Shown in pieces: positions 52,454-60,491 of a stretch of DNA of 64,000 nucleotides (positions are counted from its first letter, which is position 1; each line of letters starts with the position of its first letter). Source of the stretch: an uncultured Prevotellaceae bacterium. GTDB taxonomy: Bacteria > Bacteroidota > Bacteroidia > Bacteroidales > Bacteroidaceae. The position numbers were made by a program, and so were the translations under genes. The stretch covers positions 39,384-103,383 of the forward strand of contig CACXVS010000005.1 in the NCBI GenBank assembly GCA_902771155.1. Direction: 5' to 3'. The notes beneath the pieces were generated by a model. The model was given only the letters and a program-made list of their open reading frames with translations, did no database searches and was not told where the DNA came from.

Positions 52454-53478
52454 CAGTGAGCAATCTTGTCTTTTAGGGACGGGGAGAACCAAACGGCATT
52501 CTTCCCTTGTCCGTCGTCATAAATAAAGTAAGCCATCAGTTCCGGATGGCGCTCCAGTATTTTCTTCGCACCGTCGAGTCCCAACACCATAAACGAGGTG
52601 GCATAGGCATCGGCCTGTGCACAGGTCTTGGCCAACACTGTGGCCGAGAGGATGTTGTGCTGTACGGGATAACCCGTCTTCGGATCGATGGTATGTGCGT
52701 ATTTCTTTCCGTTCTTATAATAGAATCTGCGATAGTTGCCACTGGTAGCCATAGCGATATCTGTCACATTCAATACGGTCTGCAACTCGTGTGACACGTT
52801 CAGTGAATCGTCATCAGGCTTGATAACACCCACCTTCCAGGGCAAACGATCCGGATTCACCCCTTTAGTAACAATCTCTCCACCCACTTCTACCATATAA
52901 TTATTCACGCCCCTACTGCGAAGGAAACGGGCCACGACGTCAGTACCATAACCCTTGGCAATGGCCGAACAGTCGAGCATCATACGCGGATCCTGCTTAT
53001 GAATCTTCCCATTTACCACCGAAACCTTCTGGTATCCGATGATCCGACGAAGACTATCTACCTGCTGAGTTGTCGGTTTCCTACCATTCTTGAATCCGAA
53101 TCCCCAGGCATTCACCAGTGGCGCCACCGTGATGTCAAAGGCACCTTCAGTCTCACGCGACACCTCCATCGCTAGCGTAAAGACGTCCATAAACATCTTA
53201 TCCGGAGTCACCTCCTGATTGTTGTTAATAGCCGTGATGACGGATTTCTCATTGAAAGGCGACAGCGAGAAGTCCACCTTCATCAGTTCGTCCTTAATGC
53301 TATGGCTCAAGTCGGAGTCACACTGGTAGGTCACCGAAAAGGTGGTGCCAAACACGAAGTCGGAATATTTCTGATAAGGCATATTCTGCTGCTGGCGAAT
53401 AATGAGCACCGTCCCCACAATCAGGAGTACGAGGAAAGGCACTTGCCATAACAACCGTTTTCTCTGCTTCTCGTCCAT
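52453..53478 (-). CDS. apbE: FAD:protein FMN transferase
   Basis: 341 residues. An N-terminal hydrophobic anchor (WQVPFLVLLIVGTVLII) precedes the ApbE domain with DCSAIAKGYGTDVV, EVGGEIVTKG and HTIDPKTGYPV. It attaches FMN covalently to threonines of periplasm-facing proteins, such as Na+-NQR or Rnf subunits. It sits 3 bases after the DUF6048 gene and its stop overlaps the Crp-like regulator start. Confidence 0.94.
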   Translation of the reverse strand: MDEKQRKRLLWQVPFLVLLIVGTVLIIRQQQNMPYQKYSDFVFGTTFSVTYQCDSDLSHSIKDELMKVDFSLSPFNEKSVITAINNNQEVTPDKMFMDVFTLAMEVSRETEGAFDITVAPLVNAWGFGFKNGRKPTTQQVDSLRRIIGYQKVSVVNGKIHKQDPRMMLDCSAIAKGYGTDVVARFLRSRGVNNYMVEVGGEIVTKGVNPDRLPWKVGVIKPDDDSLNVSHELQTVLNVTDIAMATSGNYRRFYYKNGKKYAHTIDPKTGYPVQHNILSATVLAKTCAQADAYATSFMVLGLDGAKKILERHPELMAYFIYDDGQGKNAVWFSPSLKDKIAH

Positions 53479-53481
53479 AGA

Positions 53482-54171
53482 CTAAATATCAATGATGACA
53501 TTAAACGTGACACCCAACCTGTCATCACTACTGGGACCGAAGCCAGGCACATACCAGGTGTCACCAAATTCAGGTTTGGAGCGAGCAATGCGCCTTTTGT
53601 AGCGCGCACTCCATCCGAGGTGTAACGGTCCGAATATCTTCGCATCGACACCTACGACAACCTCCAGCCAATGGTAGTAGCATGAAGCATCCTTCACATC
53701 AAATGACGTATCCCACTTCCAGACAGGATCTTCGAACACAGGTCTTGAGATATCAACCTTATACGAAGTGTAAGCATAGCGCAGGCCACCGTACAGACGG
53801 TTTGGACCATGTTTGTCCTTCAACAAGTTCCTATCGATACCTATCCTGAAATAAGGGGCTGAGGTCTTGTAGTATAATTTGGTCACTTCGTCGTTGTGTT
53901 CTGCCTTACCAAGACCAACCTCCACAATCGGGAACCACTCGTCGTGCAGATTAAGACGAAACGCCCCCTCATACTGTCCGTAGTCAGAAAGCGCCAACAT
54001 GCCGGCACCTACCAAGTCGAACGAAACAGAGAACCCACGGAACAGCGGAATGGAGTCTTTCTGCATCCTGAAGAACTTCATTTGCGCCTGGGTAGCCGAT
54101 ATTGCCGACAACAGCAGCAGACTAATCGCCAACCTTCGGATAAATATAGAAATGAATGGTCTGCTTGTCAT
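53482..54171 (-). CDS. DUF6048-family outer-membrane-like protein
   Basis: 229 residues with a signal peptide (LAISLLLLSAISATQAQ) and alternating beta-strand pattern (FSVSFDLVGAGMLAL, YGGLRYAYTSYKV, HLGWSARYKRR), consistent with a small barrel. I recognise it as DUF6048, usually next to DUF6452 in Bacteroidota, as here. The start lies 50 bases inside the upstream gene's end, so the pair is probably translated together. Function unknown. Confidence 0.72.
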   Translation of the reverse strand: MTSRPFISIFIRRLAISLLLLSAISATQAQMKFFRMQKDSIPLFRGFSVSFDLVGAGMLALSDYGQYEGAFRLNLHDEWFPIVEVGLGKAEHNDEVTKLYYKTSAPYFRIGIDRNLLKDKHGPNRLYGGLRYAYTSYKVDISRPVFEDPVWKWDTSFDVKDASCYYHWLEVVVGVDAKIFGPLHLGWSARYKRRIARSKPEFGDTWYVPGFGPSSDDRLGVTFNVIIDI

Positions 54172-54601
54172 AATCCACTAATGGATTTCTAATCACGATA
54201 GAATCAACGAAATGAGTAGTATAGCGCACACCTGTCAACTGATGGAAGTAAGCGACCTTACAATCTACCGACTCGAAACGGGGAATATCATCCTTCTTTA
54301 CCCATACGGTGTCATAGACGCTGTAGTCATTGTCAAAAAGATTGAACACCAGCACATCCTCGGGATGAGAATAGCTCATGGGGAGTGAGAACGATGCCTT
54401 GCCAACAAGTCGGTTGAGAATCAACGTATCCGTGCCGTCTTTCTTGACAGTGGTCACCGTCAGCGTATCCATCAGTACCAAAGAGTCTCCATCCGTATTG
54501 AAAAAACAATAGCGTGTATGCACGGTATTATTCACCGGACAATCTATCGACGAACACGACACGATGACGACCAACCCTATCAGATACAACAGCCTCCTCA
54601 T
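54122..54601 (-). CDS. DUF6452-family lipoprotein
   Basis: 159 residues with a lipoprotein signal (LVVIVSC lipobox, Cys16) and a conserved cysteine nearby (SIDCPVNNTV). It ends in a beta-rich region (FVDSIVIRNPLVDYD). I recognise it as DUF6452 from memory. It overlaps the next gene by 50 bases and starts 4 bases inside the glycosyltransferase gene end. It may act with the DUF6048 protein at the outer membrane. Function unknown. Confidence 0.68.
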   Translation of the reverse strand: MRRLLYLIGLVVIVSCSSIDCPVNNTVHTRYCFFNTDGDSLVLMDTLTVTTVKKDGTDTLILNRLVGKASFSLPMSYSHPEDVLVFNLFDNDYSVYDTVWVKKDDIPRFESVDCKVAYFHQLTGVRYTTHFVDSIVIRNPLVDYDKQTIHFYIYPKVGD

Positions 54602-55551
54602 ATCGTTTCCTCAATCTGATAGTCATTACGGTTCGTCGACGAACGACTGATCAAGTCGCCAAGGAATCCCGTCAGGAACAATTGCGTACCAATGATCATC
54701 ATCGTCAGGGCTATATAAAAATAAGGTGAATCCGTTACCAGTCGCTGGGGGATATGATTGGCCAGGCACCAGAGTTTGTCGGCACCGATACAGAAAGCCG
54801 CCACAAAACCGATAAAGAACATGATGGAACCCAGGAAGCCGAAAACGTGCATCGGTTTCTTACCAAAGGTACTGAGAAACCAGAGCGTCAACAGGTCGAG
54901 ATAACCGTTCACAAAACGATTCAGCCCCATGAACTTCGACGAACCGTATTTACGGGCCTGATGCTGTACCACCTTCTCGCCAATCTTGTTGAAACCAGCG
55001 TTCTTGGCCAGATAAGGGATGTAACGGTGCATCTCGCCATACACCTCAATATTCTTGACCACCGCCTTGCGATAAGCCTTCAAGCCACAGTTGAAGTCGT
55101 GCAGATTCTTAATACCACTGATCTTACGAGCCGTCGCATTGAAGAGCTTGGTAGGCAACGTCTTGGAGATGGGGTCGTAGCGTTTCTGCTTATAACCACT
55201 CACCAGGTCGTAACCCTCTTCCTTGACCATGCGATACAACTCCGGAATCTCGTCGGGCGAGTCCTGCAAGTCAGCATCCATCGTAATCACCACATCGCCC
55301 TGAGCCACCTCGAAACCACAATAGAGGGCAGGACTCTTTCCGTAGTTTCTACGGAACTTGATGCCCTTCACATGGTCCGACTTCTTTCTCAGGTCACTGA
55401 TTACGTCCCACGAACCATCCGTAGAACCATCATTGACGAAAATCACCTCATACGAGAAGCCATTCTCTTTCATTACCCGCTCAATCCAGGCATAAAGCTC
55501 TGGCAGCGACTCGGCCTCATTATAAAGAGGTATTACAACCGATATATCCAT
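54598..55551 (-). CDS. Family 2 glycosyltransferase, membrane-anchored (DPM1/GtrB-like)
   Basis: 317 residues. The GT2 domain (about 1-230) has VVIPLYNEAESLPEL, NDGSTDGSWDV and the DADLQDSPDE acidic motif, and the sequence KRYDPISKTLPTKLFNA typical of polyprenyl-phosphate glycosyltransferases. Two C-terminal membrane helices follow (FLGSIMFFIGFVAAFCIGAD, YIALTMMIIGTQLFLTGFLG). It probably moves a sugar from a nucleotide donor to undecaprenyl phosphate for surface-glycan or lipid A decoration. It is 10 bases after the DUF4199 gene. Confidence 0.92.
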   Translation of the reverse strand: MDISVVIPLYNEAESLPELYAWIERVMKENGFSYEVIFVNDGSTDGSWDVISDLRKKSDHVKGIKFRRNYGKSPALYCGFEVAQGDVVITMDADLQDSPDEIPELYRMVKEEGYDLVSGYKQKRYDPISKTLPTKLFNATARKISGIKNLHDFNCGLKAYRKAVVKNIEVYGEMHRYIPYLAKNAGFNKIGEKVVQHQARKYGSSKFMGLNRFVNGYLDLLTLWFLSTFGKKPMHVFGFLGSIMFFIGFVAAFCIGADKLWCLANHIPQRLVTDSPYFYIALTMMIIGTQLFLTGFLGDLISRSSTNRNDYQIEETI

Positions 55552-55561
55552 CTTAAAACTC

Positions 55562-56107
55562 TTAATTCTCTACTTTACGCCTATACATCACAAGTCCGAT
55601 GGGCACAGCCAGCACAAACCCAATCATGATATTCACGGTCAGGATGTTCAGGGCATAGTCTATCGGACGGAGGGAAGCCATTTCCGAAAGACTGTCCTCA
55701 GCCACCTGCGTCATGCCATACTGCTGCAGCATTTCCTTGCCCTCTGCCGATGAAACGATCTTGGAAAACGTACTCAACAAGTAACCATTGTCCATATAGG
55801 CAAAATAAAGGAACTGAGCCACAGCCAACAATACGGCTCCATAGAAAAACACGAAGACAGTATAGGCATAGCTGCGTCGGAAAGAGATAACCCCTTCCCT
55901 CCCCTCGTCACGAAATCTGCGCAAACGGCCAGCCACGAAGAACGGTGTCATCACCGCCAGCATCATGGCGACCATCCCTAACAGGCCGTTTGTAATACCC
56001 AAGATATAACAGGCGAAACTGGCTATCCAAAGCAATGCCAGGAAGAATCCGTCCTGCCGGGCGTAGGCCTTCAATTGTACATATTCTGGTGCAGTCATTT
56101 TTAACAT
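55562..56107 (-). CDS. DUF4199-family membrane protein
   Basis: 181 residues with four hydrophobic segments (FLALLWIASFACYILGI, LLGMVAMMLAVMTPFFVAG, YTVFVFFYGAVLLAVAQFLYF, LNILTVNIMIGFVLAVPIGLVM). The pattern matches DUF4199, a Bacteroidota membrane family that commonly precedes a GT2 gene. Role unknown. It is the first gene of the operon, with a promoter box at 56125-56132. Confidence 0.85.
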   Translation of the reverse strand: MLKMTAPEYVQLKAYARQDGFFLALLWIASFACYILGITNGLLGMVAMMLAVMTPFFVAGRLRRFRDEGREGVISFRRSYAYTVFVFFYGAVLLAVAQFLYFAYMDNGYLLSTFSKIVSSAEGKEMLQQYGMTQVAEDSLSEMASLRPIDYALNILTVNIMIGFVLAVPIGLVMYRRKVEN

Positions 56108-56124
56108 TATACGATTTCAAGGTG

Positions 56125-56132
56125 CAAAATTA
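56125..56132 (-). promoter_or_regulatory. Promoter -7 box of the DUF4199-GT2-ApbE operon
   Basis: TAATTTTG on the minus strand, 18 bases before ATG 56107. Confidence 0.65.
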
Positions 56133-56227
56133 CGCATTTTTCAGCACATATCGAGTGCTTCGCCTCAAAAAATAGTTAAAATCGCCAAATTTTCAACTTC
56201 CAATTATCGATTCTCAATTAAATGTAG

Positions 56228-56235
56228 TACCTTTG
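56228..56235 (+). promoter_or_regulatory. Promoter -7 box of the SRP RNA / tRNA-Thr unit
   Basis: TACCTTTG 19 bases before the SRP RNA 5' end at 56254. No separate promoter was seen for the tRNA. Confidence 0.7.
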
Positions 56236-56253
56236 CAGGCGCAAAAACGAAAT

Positions 56254-56347
56254 GGGCAGTCCTGTACGGCCAGCTCCCTTTGAATCCCCCAGGGTGGGAA
56301 CGCAGCAAGGGTATTAGGTTGTAGCGGCGCGATGCAGGTAGCTGCCC
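56254..56347 (+). ncRNA. ffs: Signal recognition particle RNA, small bacterial type (4.5S)
   Basis: About 94 nucleotides closed by GGGCAG (56254-56259 region) pairing with CTGCCC (56342-56347). The conserved SRP helix-8 loop GGGTGGGAACGCAGCAAGGGTA is present. It pairs with Ffh to target membrane and secreted proteins. The ends are set by the closing stem and may be off by a few bases. Only 5 bases separate it from tRNA-Thr, so the two are probably one precursor. Confidence 0.9.
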
Positions 56348-56352
56348 ACCCC

Positions 56353-56426
56353 GCCTCTTTAGCTCAGTTGGCCAGAGCACGTGATTTGTAATCTCGGGGT
56401 CGTTGGTTCGAATCCGACAAGAGGCT
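56353..56426 (+). tRNA. tRNA-Thr (TGT anticodon)
   Basis: Full cloverleaf: acceptor GCCTCTT/AAGAGGC, D arm GCTC/GAGC, anticodon loop TTTGTAA, T arm GTTGG/CCGAC. The discriminator is T, and no CCA is encoded. The anticodon stem CGTGA/TCTCG has a T-T mismatch at position 29:41. Processed from a transcript shared with the SRP RNA. Confidence 0.95.
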
Positions 56427-56507
56427 CTCTAATGACACAAACCTTTTGGATTTGTGGGTATTAGCCTCTCAAACGAATGCGATTTGAATTCCCAAGATGA
56501 ATCTGGA

Positions 56508-56879
56508 ATGAGAAAGGTATTTACCATCCTGTTATTTTTATTGACGTTGGCCGTAATGGCGCAACGCCAGCAGATCTCGTACATTGAGGAGACGAAGAAC
56601 TGGTACTACGTCTATGACGAGCAGGGCAAGAGGATTGGAGGACTGTCGCATAGCAGTGTGGGAGACCTCAAAGGCTGGGGCAACGACTTCCTGGTAGCTA
56701 AGTACTACTCGTATTACCGCATCTACGATGCCAAAGGCAAAGTGCTGAAAGCCCTAAATGTCTCTGATGTCGGAGAGATTGTCGGCGTGTCGGGCAATAC
56801 CATCACCAGCCGCAAGGGCAGTTGGATATTCATTTGGAACAAAGACGGGAAGAAACTTAGCGCCAGATCAGCAAACTAA
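56508..56879 (+). CDS. Small secreted protein, unknown family
   Basis: 123 residues from ATG 56508. A signal peptide (FTILLFLLTLAVMAQ) precedes a beta-rich domain with two or three related units (WYYVYDEQGKRIGGLS, YYRIYDAKGKVLKALN, WIFIWNKDGKKLS), which look like repeats of one short motif, similar to part of a beta-propeller. No family name can be given. It follows tRNA-Thr by 81 bases with no clear promoter. An earlier start at 56454 would include part of the region just after the tRNA and is not favoured. Confidence 0.7.
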   Translation: MRKVFTILLFLLTLAVMAQRQQISYIEETKNWYYVYDEQGKRIGGLSHSSVGDLKGWGNDFLVAKYYSYYRIYDAKGKVLKALNVSDVGEIVGVSGNTITSRKGSWIFIWNKDGKKLSARSAN

Positions 56880-56909
56880 GAGTATCTATGTAGCGACCAA
56901 GTTTCTTAA

Positions 56910-56935
56910 ATTATCCAAATCGGATAATCCTTTTT
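56910..56935 (+). terminator. Terminator after the small secreted protein gene
   Basis: ATTATCC (56910-56916) and GGATAAT (56922-56928) form a 7-base stem with a 5-base loop, followed by CCTTTTT. It lies 30 bases after the stop codon. Confidence 0.65.
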
Positions 56936-56944
56936 GGATAATCT

Positions 56945-56964
56945 TTTGCTGTTTTAACAGCAAA
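56945..56964. terminator. Hairpin downstream of the terminator, possibly for leftward transcripts
   Basis: TTTGCTGTT (56945-56953) and AACAGCAAA (56956-56964) are exact complements, giving an 8-base stem with a 4-base loop or a longer one with a tight loop. There is no T run on either side, so its role as terminator is weak. Confidence 0.4.
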
Positions 56965-57000
56965 TACAAAACTAAACTGCTGCGAAAAATCACAAAAGTT

Positions 57001-57120
57001 AATGACATTCGACATAATAAAAGACATATTTCACTTATTATCAAATATTTAAGCTCTTGTATTTCTCCTACTTAATGACACAGAAATGACACTATAACGA
57101 CATGATAATGACATTATAAC
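57001..57120 (+). repeat. AATGACA motifs with 11-base phasing
   Basis: AATGACA occurs at 57001, 57074, 57085 and 57107. The last three are spaced 11 and 22 bases. Two extend to the longer match AATGACA(C/T)TATAAC at 57085-57098 and 57107-57120. This spacing equals the period of the tandem repeats further right. Confidence 0.7.
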
Positions 57121-57188
57121 AGCCAAATAGGGATGTCGCAAGAACCGAAATACCGCATCGCAATATTTCTCCTTAGTACTTACTTCTG

Positions 57189-57204
57189 AATTCTCTAGAG
57201 AATT
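57189..57204. repeat. 16-base perfect palindrome AATTCTCTAGAGAATT
   Basis: Self-complementary sequence lying in a gene-free stretch. The same core recurs in the longer palindrome at 57250-57273, 61 bases to the right. Confidence 0.85.
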
Positions 57205-57249
57205 GGAGGGCTGCATAGGCATCCAAAAGAAGCGACATTAAGGGTAAGC

Positions 57250-57273
57250 GTTGAATTCTCTAGAGAATTCAAC
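57250..57273. repeat. 24-base perfect palindrome with the same core
   Basis: The core GAATTCTCTAGAGAATTC is flanked by GTT and AAC, making every base of 57250-57273 self-complementary. It is a candidate dimeric protein-binding site or cruciform. Confidence 0.85.
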
Positions 57274-57349
57274 ACTACTATTAATGGTAAAATTTTGAGG
57301 AATACCTATTTCGTTTTAGACGGATAGGGAACTCGATCTTATAAAGGCC

Positions 57350-57415
57350 TTATGTAGGTTTTATGTAGGCTTTATGTAGGCTTTATGTAGGTTTTATGTA
57401 GGCTTTATGTAGGCT
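57350..57415 (+). repeat. Six tandem 11-base repeats, TTATGTAGG(C/T)T
   Basis: Six head-to-tail units start at 57350, 57361, 57372, 57383, 57394 and 57405. They differ only at one C/T position (T, C, C, T, C, C). A seventh partial copy, TTATGTAGG plus AATGTAGGCT, lies at 57460-57478. The period is close to one DNA helical turn. No coding frame through it was seen. Confidence 0.92.
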
Positions 57416-57516
57416 TATAATGTCAAACTTTGCTTTGTTTAAAGGGGATTCCATAAATTTTATGTAGGAATGTAGGCTAAACTTGCAATTTAAAATCACA
57501 AATGCAACAACTGTAA

Positions 57517-59523
57517 TTACTGATAATGCTCTAAACCGCTGTTAAGGAATTCGAGATAGGCTTTGATGTCCTCGTCGTAGGCGCGACTGCCATTTAAGGG
57601 GCGACCGTCGTTATCGAGCAACACGTAGAACGGCTGGGCATTGGCACCAAACTTCACGCGTTGCAGATAGCTCCACTTGTCGCCAACGGTGCGCAAGGTA
57701 CGCTCCTGACCGTTCTCCGTCACCTTTATCGGCTCTGGAAGGGCCGTCTTGTCATCGACATACAGGGAAATGAGTACATATCGCTGGTTCAGGATATCAG
57801 CCACGCGACTGTCGGTCCAGACCGCAGCCTCCATCTTACGACAGTTCACACAACCAAAACCTGTAAAATCGATCATCACGGGTTTGCCTTGTGCCTTGGC
57901 AGCAGCCATTCCAAGTTCATAGTCCTTGTATTTCGCCTCTACGAAGGTCTGCTTCAGATTGAAGTCCTGCGTGTTCATCGGGGGTGTGAAAGCCGAGATG
58001 GCTTTCAGCGGAGCACCCCAGAGACCTGGGATCATATAGACCGTAAAGGCCAATGAGGCCATCGCCAGGAAGAACTGAGGCACATTCGTGCGGCGCTCTG
58101 GCGCATCGTGCGGGAACTTCAGCCATCCTAAGAGATAGAAGCCCAACAGACCGAAGATGACAATCCACAGGGAGAGGAACACCTCACGATCGAGAATATG
58201 CCAACCATAAGCCAGATCGGCCACTGAGAGGAACTTCAGTGCAAAGGCCAGCTCGATAAAGCCGAGCGTCACCTTGACGACATTCATCCAGCCACCTGAC
58301 TTGGGTGCCGACTTAAGCCACGATGGGAACAGGGCAAAGAGCGTGAAGGGAATGGCCAGGGCAATGGCAAAGCCCAGCATACCGATGGTCGGTGCTACAA
58401 TACTGCCTTGTGTGGATACAGCCACCAACAGGAATCCGATGATGGGACCCGTGCAGGAGAACGACACCAGTGCCAACGTGAATGCCATCAGGAAGATTGA
58501 GAGCAATCCTGTGGTTCGCTCCGACTTCGCATCGATCTTATTCGACCACGATGAAGGCAAGGTCAACTCAAAGGCGCCAAAGAACGAGGCTGCAAAGACC
58601 ACCAGCAACAGACAGAAGAAGATGTTGAACCACGCATTAGTGGCGAGGGCATTCAGGGCACTCGCCCCGAAAAGCAAGGTGACCACCAGTCCTAACAGCA
58701 CGTAGATCACCACGATACTCAGTCCGTAGGTGGCGGCTTCGCTGATAGCCTTCTTGCGGTCCTTGTTTCGCTTGAGGAAGAAAGACACGGTCATAGGGAT
58801 AATCGGCCACACACAAGGTGTAAACAAGGCTATTAAGCCGCCAAGCAGTCCCTCGAGCAGAATGACCCACCACGACATACCTTCGGTGGAATCAGCCTGA
58901 CCGTTGAAAGTCTGGAGCTCCTTGATGACTGGTTGCCATAGACCGCTGGTGTCAGTATCGGCAACAGCTACGGTATCCGGCACAACAGCCACTGTGTCGG
59001 CAGGAAGAACGTTCTCTTCAGGTGTCACAGGTTCAACTGATTTCTCTGACGGCACTTCAATCTGGGCCTTGCCCTTCTGCTTCAGTACCACTTCGGAGGG
59101 TGGCAGGCAGGCTACGTCATTACAGGCTCCATACTCCAGATAGCAGTCGATGTCGTAGTCGGGTTTGGTGAAACGTATCTTCTGGACGAAAGTCACGGCT
59201 TTCTCAAAGTAGCGCAACTCCATCTCGAACAGTTTGTCGAACTGTTTAACCTCCTTACCTCGCGCCTGCAACTTACCGACAGTCTCTGCGCCCACCATTT
59301 TCTCGACATGGAAGGAAGCAGAAATGGGACCGTCGTTGCCCAGATCTGTGGAATACACATGCCAGCCCGGATCAATCGTGGCTGTAAACACAATCTCAGC
59401 CTCTCCTCCCTTCAACTCTTTCAGTTGGGAAGAAAAATGTATGGGGTCGCTCATCTGTGCCCTTACAGACATGATGACCAACCCCACAAATAATGTAGTA
59501 AGTAAGTTTCTTCTTAATTGCAT
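57517..59523 (-). CDS. dsbD: Thiol:disulfide interchange protein DsbD
   Basis: 668 residues. A signal peptide (LFVGLVIMSVRAQ) precedes a DsbD-alpha-like domain with a Cys pair in YGACNDVAC, eight membrane segments with paired Cys (FTPCVWPIIPM and FSCTGPIIGF), and a C-terminal thioredoxin-like domain with GCVNC (Cys558, Cys561). It carries electrons from cytoplasmic thioredoxin across the inner membrane to reduce periplasmic disulfides. The start overlaps the carbohydrate-binding protein gene by 10 bases, so they form one operon. Confidence 0.93.
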   Translation of the reverse strand: MQLRRNLLTTLFVGLVIMSVRAQMSDPIHFSSQLKELKGGEAEIVFTATIDPGWHVYSTDLGNDGPISASFHVEKMVGAETVGKLQARGKEVKQFDKLFEMELRYFEKAVTFVQKIRFTKPDYDIDCYLEYGACNDVACLPPSEVVLKQKGKAQIEVPSEKSVEPVTPEENVLPADTVAVVPDTVAVADTDTSGLWQPVIKELQTFNGQADSTEGMSWWVILLEGLLGGLIALFTPCVWPIIPMTVSFFLKRNKDRKKAISEAATYGLSIVVIYVLLGLVVTLLFGASALNALATNAWFNIFFCLLLVVFAASFFGAFELTLPSSWSNKIDAKSERTTGLLSIFLMAFTLALVSFSCTGPIIGFLLVAVSTQGSIVAPTIGMLGFAIALAIPFTLFALFPSWLKSAPKSGGWMNVVKVTLGFIELAFALKFLSVADLAYGWHILDREVFLSLWIVIFGLLGFYLLGWLKFPHDAPERRTNVPQFFLAMASLAFTVYMIPGLWGAPLKAISAFTPPMNTQDFNLKQTFVEAKYKDYELGMAAAKAQGKPVMIDFTGFGCVNCRKMEAAVWTDSRVADILNQRYVLISLYVDDKTALPEPIKVTENGQERTLRTVGDKWSYLQRVKFGANAQPFYVLLDNDGRPLNGSRAYDEDIKAYLEFLNSGLEHYQ

Positions 59524-60491
59524 AGCAACACTTTACGTGTCTTGCCGTCTTTCTTAATGATATAGACACCCTTCGACAGCTGCTCTTTCAACACCTGACG
59601 GCCACTGAGATCGTAATAGGTCTCACTGCCATTGGTCTCTACAGAAACAGCACTGATGGCCGTAGCATTCTCCTTGGTGTTCGTCAAGTCGAAGTCCTGT
59701 TTTCCACCTGTATAGCTGATGGTGCCATAGGTCTTGATACACTTGTCGCCCACATCCTTGATGCTCAGTGTGCCCTCCGTCATGTAGAAGTTGCCGGTAT
59801 CCTCGTCCTCATCGCCTGTTCCGGCAGTGGGAGTCTCGCCTTTCAGCTCCACCTCAATACCATCGTCTTCTACTCCACTGATGTTCACCACACCACTCGT
59901 CATACGGAAATACTGCTGGCAATGGATGCCGTCTTTCTTGGCGCCCTTCACATTGACGGTGCAGTTCTTCAGCTCGATGTACTCCTTGCTGTATATAGCA
60001 TGACGGAAATTGCCCACCACGTTCAGGGTACCCTTACCTACGAACTCTGTGTGGCCTTTCACATGGATGCAACCCTTCGAGTTCTCATCGTTTGTACCGT
60101 CAGACAGTGTGCTTTCGGTGTCGGCAACCATACTGATCTTGATGCGCTTACCGTCCTTGACGTGGATGGCAGTGCTATCTGGATTATGCAGCGTCACACC
60201 GTTCAACTGCAACGTAGCCTTGTATTCGCCTATCAGATAGAACCCGCCGTCATCGCTGGTACCAGAGAGGTTGTAGATAATCTCACCCGGATTCTTGTCA
60301 GCCGTTGAAAGCTGTTCCAGTTTGACGTGGGATGATGTACCAGACATACAGGTCACATAACTAGCCACCTCACCAGGAATGGTGACGGTGGCAGTTGTTC
60401 CATCATATACGATCTTGACTGTATAGCTGGTGGCCGCTTTAGCTGCCATACACAAAAGTAAGGCAACTAAGGTCAAAGCATATTTCTTCAT
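59514..60491 (-). CDS. Cthe_2159-type carbohydrate-binding beta-helix protein with C-terminal sorting-like domain
   Basis: 325 residues with a signal peptide (ALLLCMAAKAA). Repeated strands (GTLNVVGNFRHAIYSKEYIELKNCTVNVKG, DGIHCQQYFRMTSGVVNI) match the Cthe_2159 beta-helix fold, a calcium-dependent acidic-polysaccharide binder. The last 45 residues (TYYDLSGRQVLKEQLSKGVYII) resemble the C-terminal domain of proteins sorted by Bacteroidota secretion systems. It is the middle gene of a three-gene unit, joined to its neighbours by overlaps of 1 and 10 bases. Confidence 0.75.
   Translation of the reverse strand: MKKYALTLVALLLCMAAKAATSYTVKIVYDGTTATVTIPGEVASYVTCMSGTSSHVKLEQLSTADKNPGEIIYNLSGTSDDGGFYLIGEYKATLQLNGVTLHNPDSTAIHVKDGKRIKISMVADTESTLSDGTNDENSKGCIHVKGHTEFVGKGTLNVVGNFRHAIYSKEYIELKNCTVNVKGAKKDGIHCQQYFRMTSGVVNISGVEDDGIEVELKGETPTAGTGDEDEDTGNFYMTEGTLSIKDVGDKCIKTYGTISYTGGKQDFDLTNTKENATAISAVSVETNGSETYYDLSGRQVLKEQLSKGVYIIKKDGKTRKVLLCN

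Larger units (their letters stand above)
56880..57516. other. 637-base gene-free region between convergent genes
   Basis: It holds the terminator and hairpin at its left end, AATGACA motifs, two related palindromes and the 11-base tandem repeats. No gene, rRNA or tRNA was found. The region separates the small secreted protein gene from the convergent dsbD operon. Its base composition is AT-richer than neighbouring genes by eye. Confidence 0.7.

Noticed and set aside
52454..52492. Longer start for the Crp-like regulator
   Set aside because: ATG 52453 makes the usual TGATG junction with apbE and gives the normal length; the longer form adds an unrelated 13-residue tail.
54754..55629. Antisense frame opposite the GT2 gene
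   Set aside because: No motif; it mirrors the codon pattern of the glycosyltransferase.
57250..57273. Attachment site of a mobile element
   Set aside because: The palindrome is single with no integrase, direct target duplications or other mobile genes nearby.
57350..57415. CRISPR array
   Set aside because: The 11-base units are contiguous with no spacers, and no cas genes are in the window.
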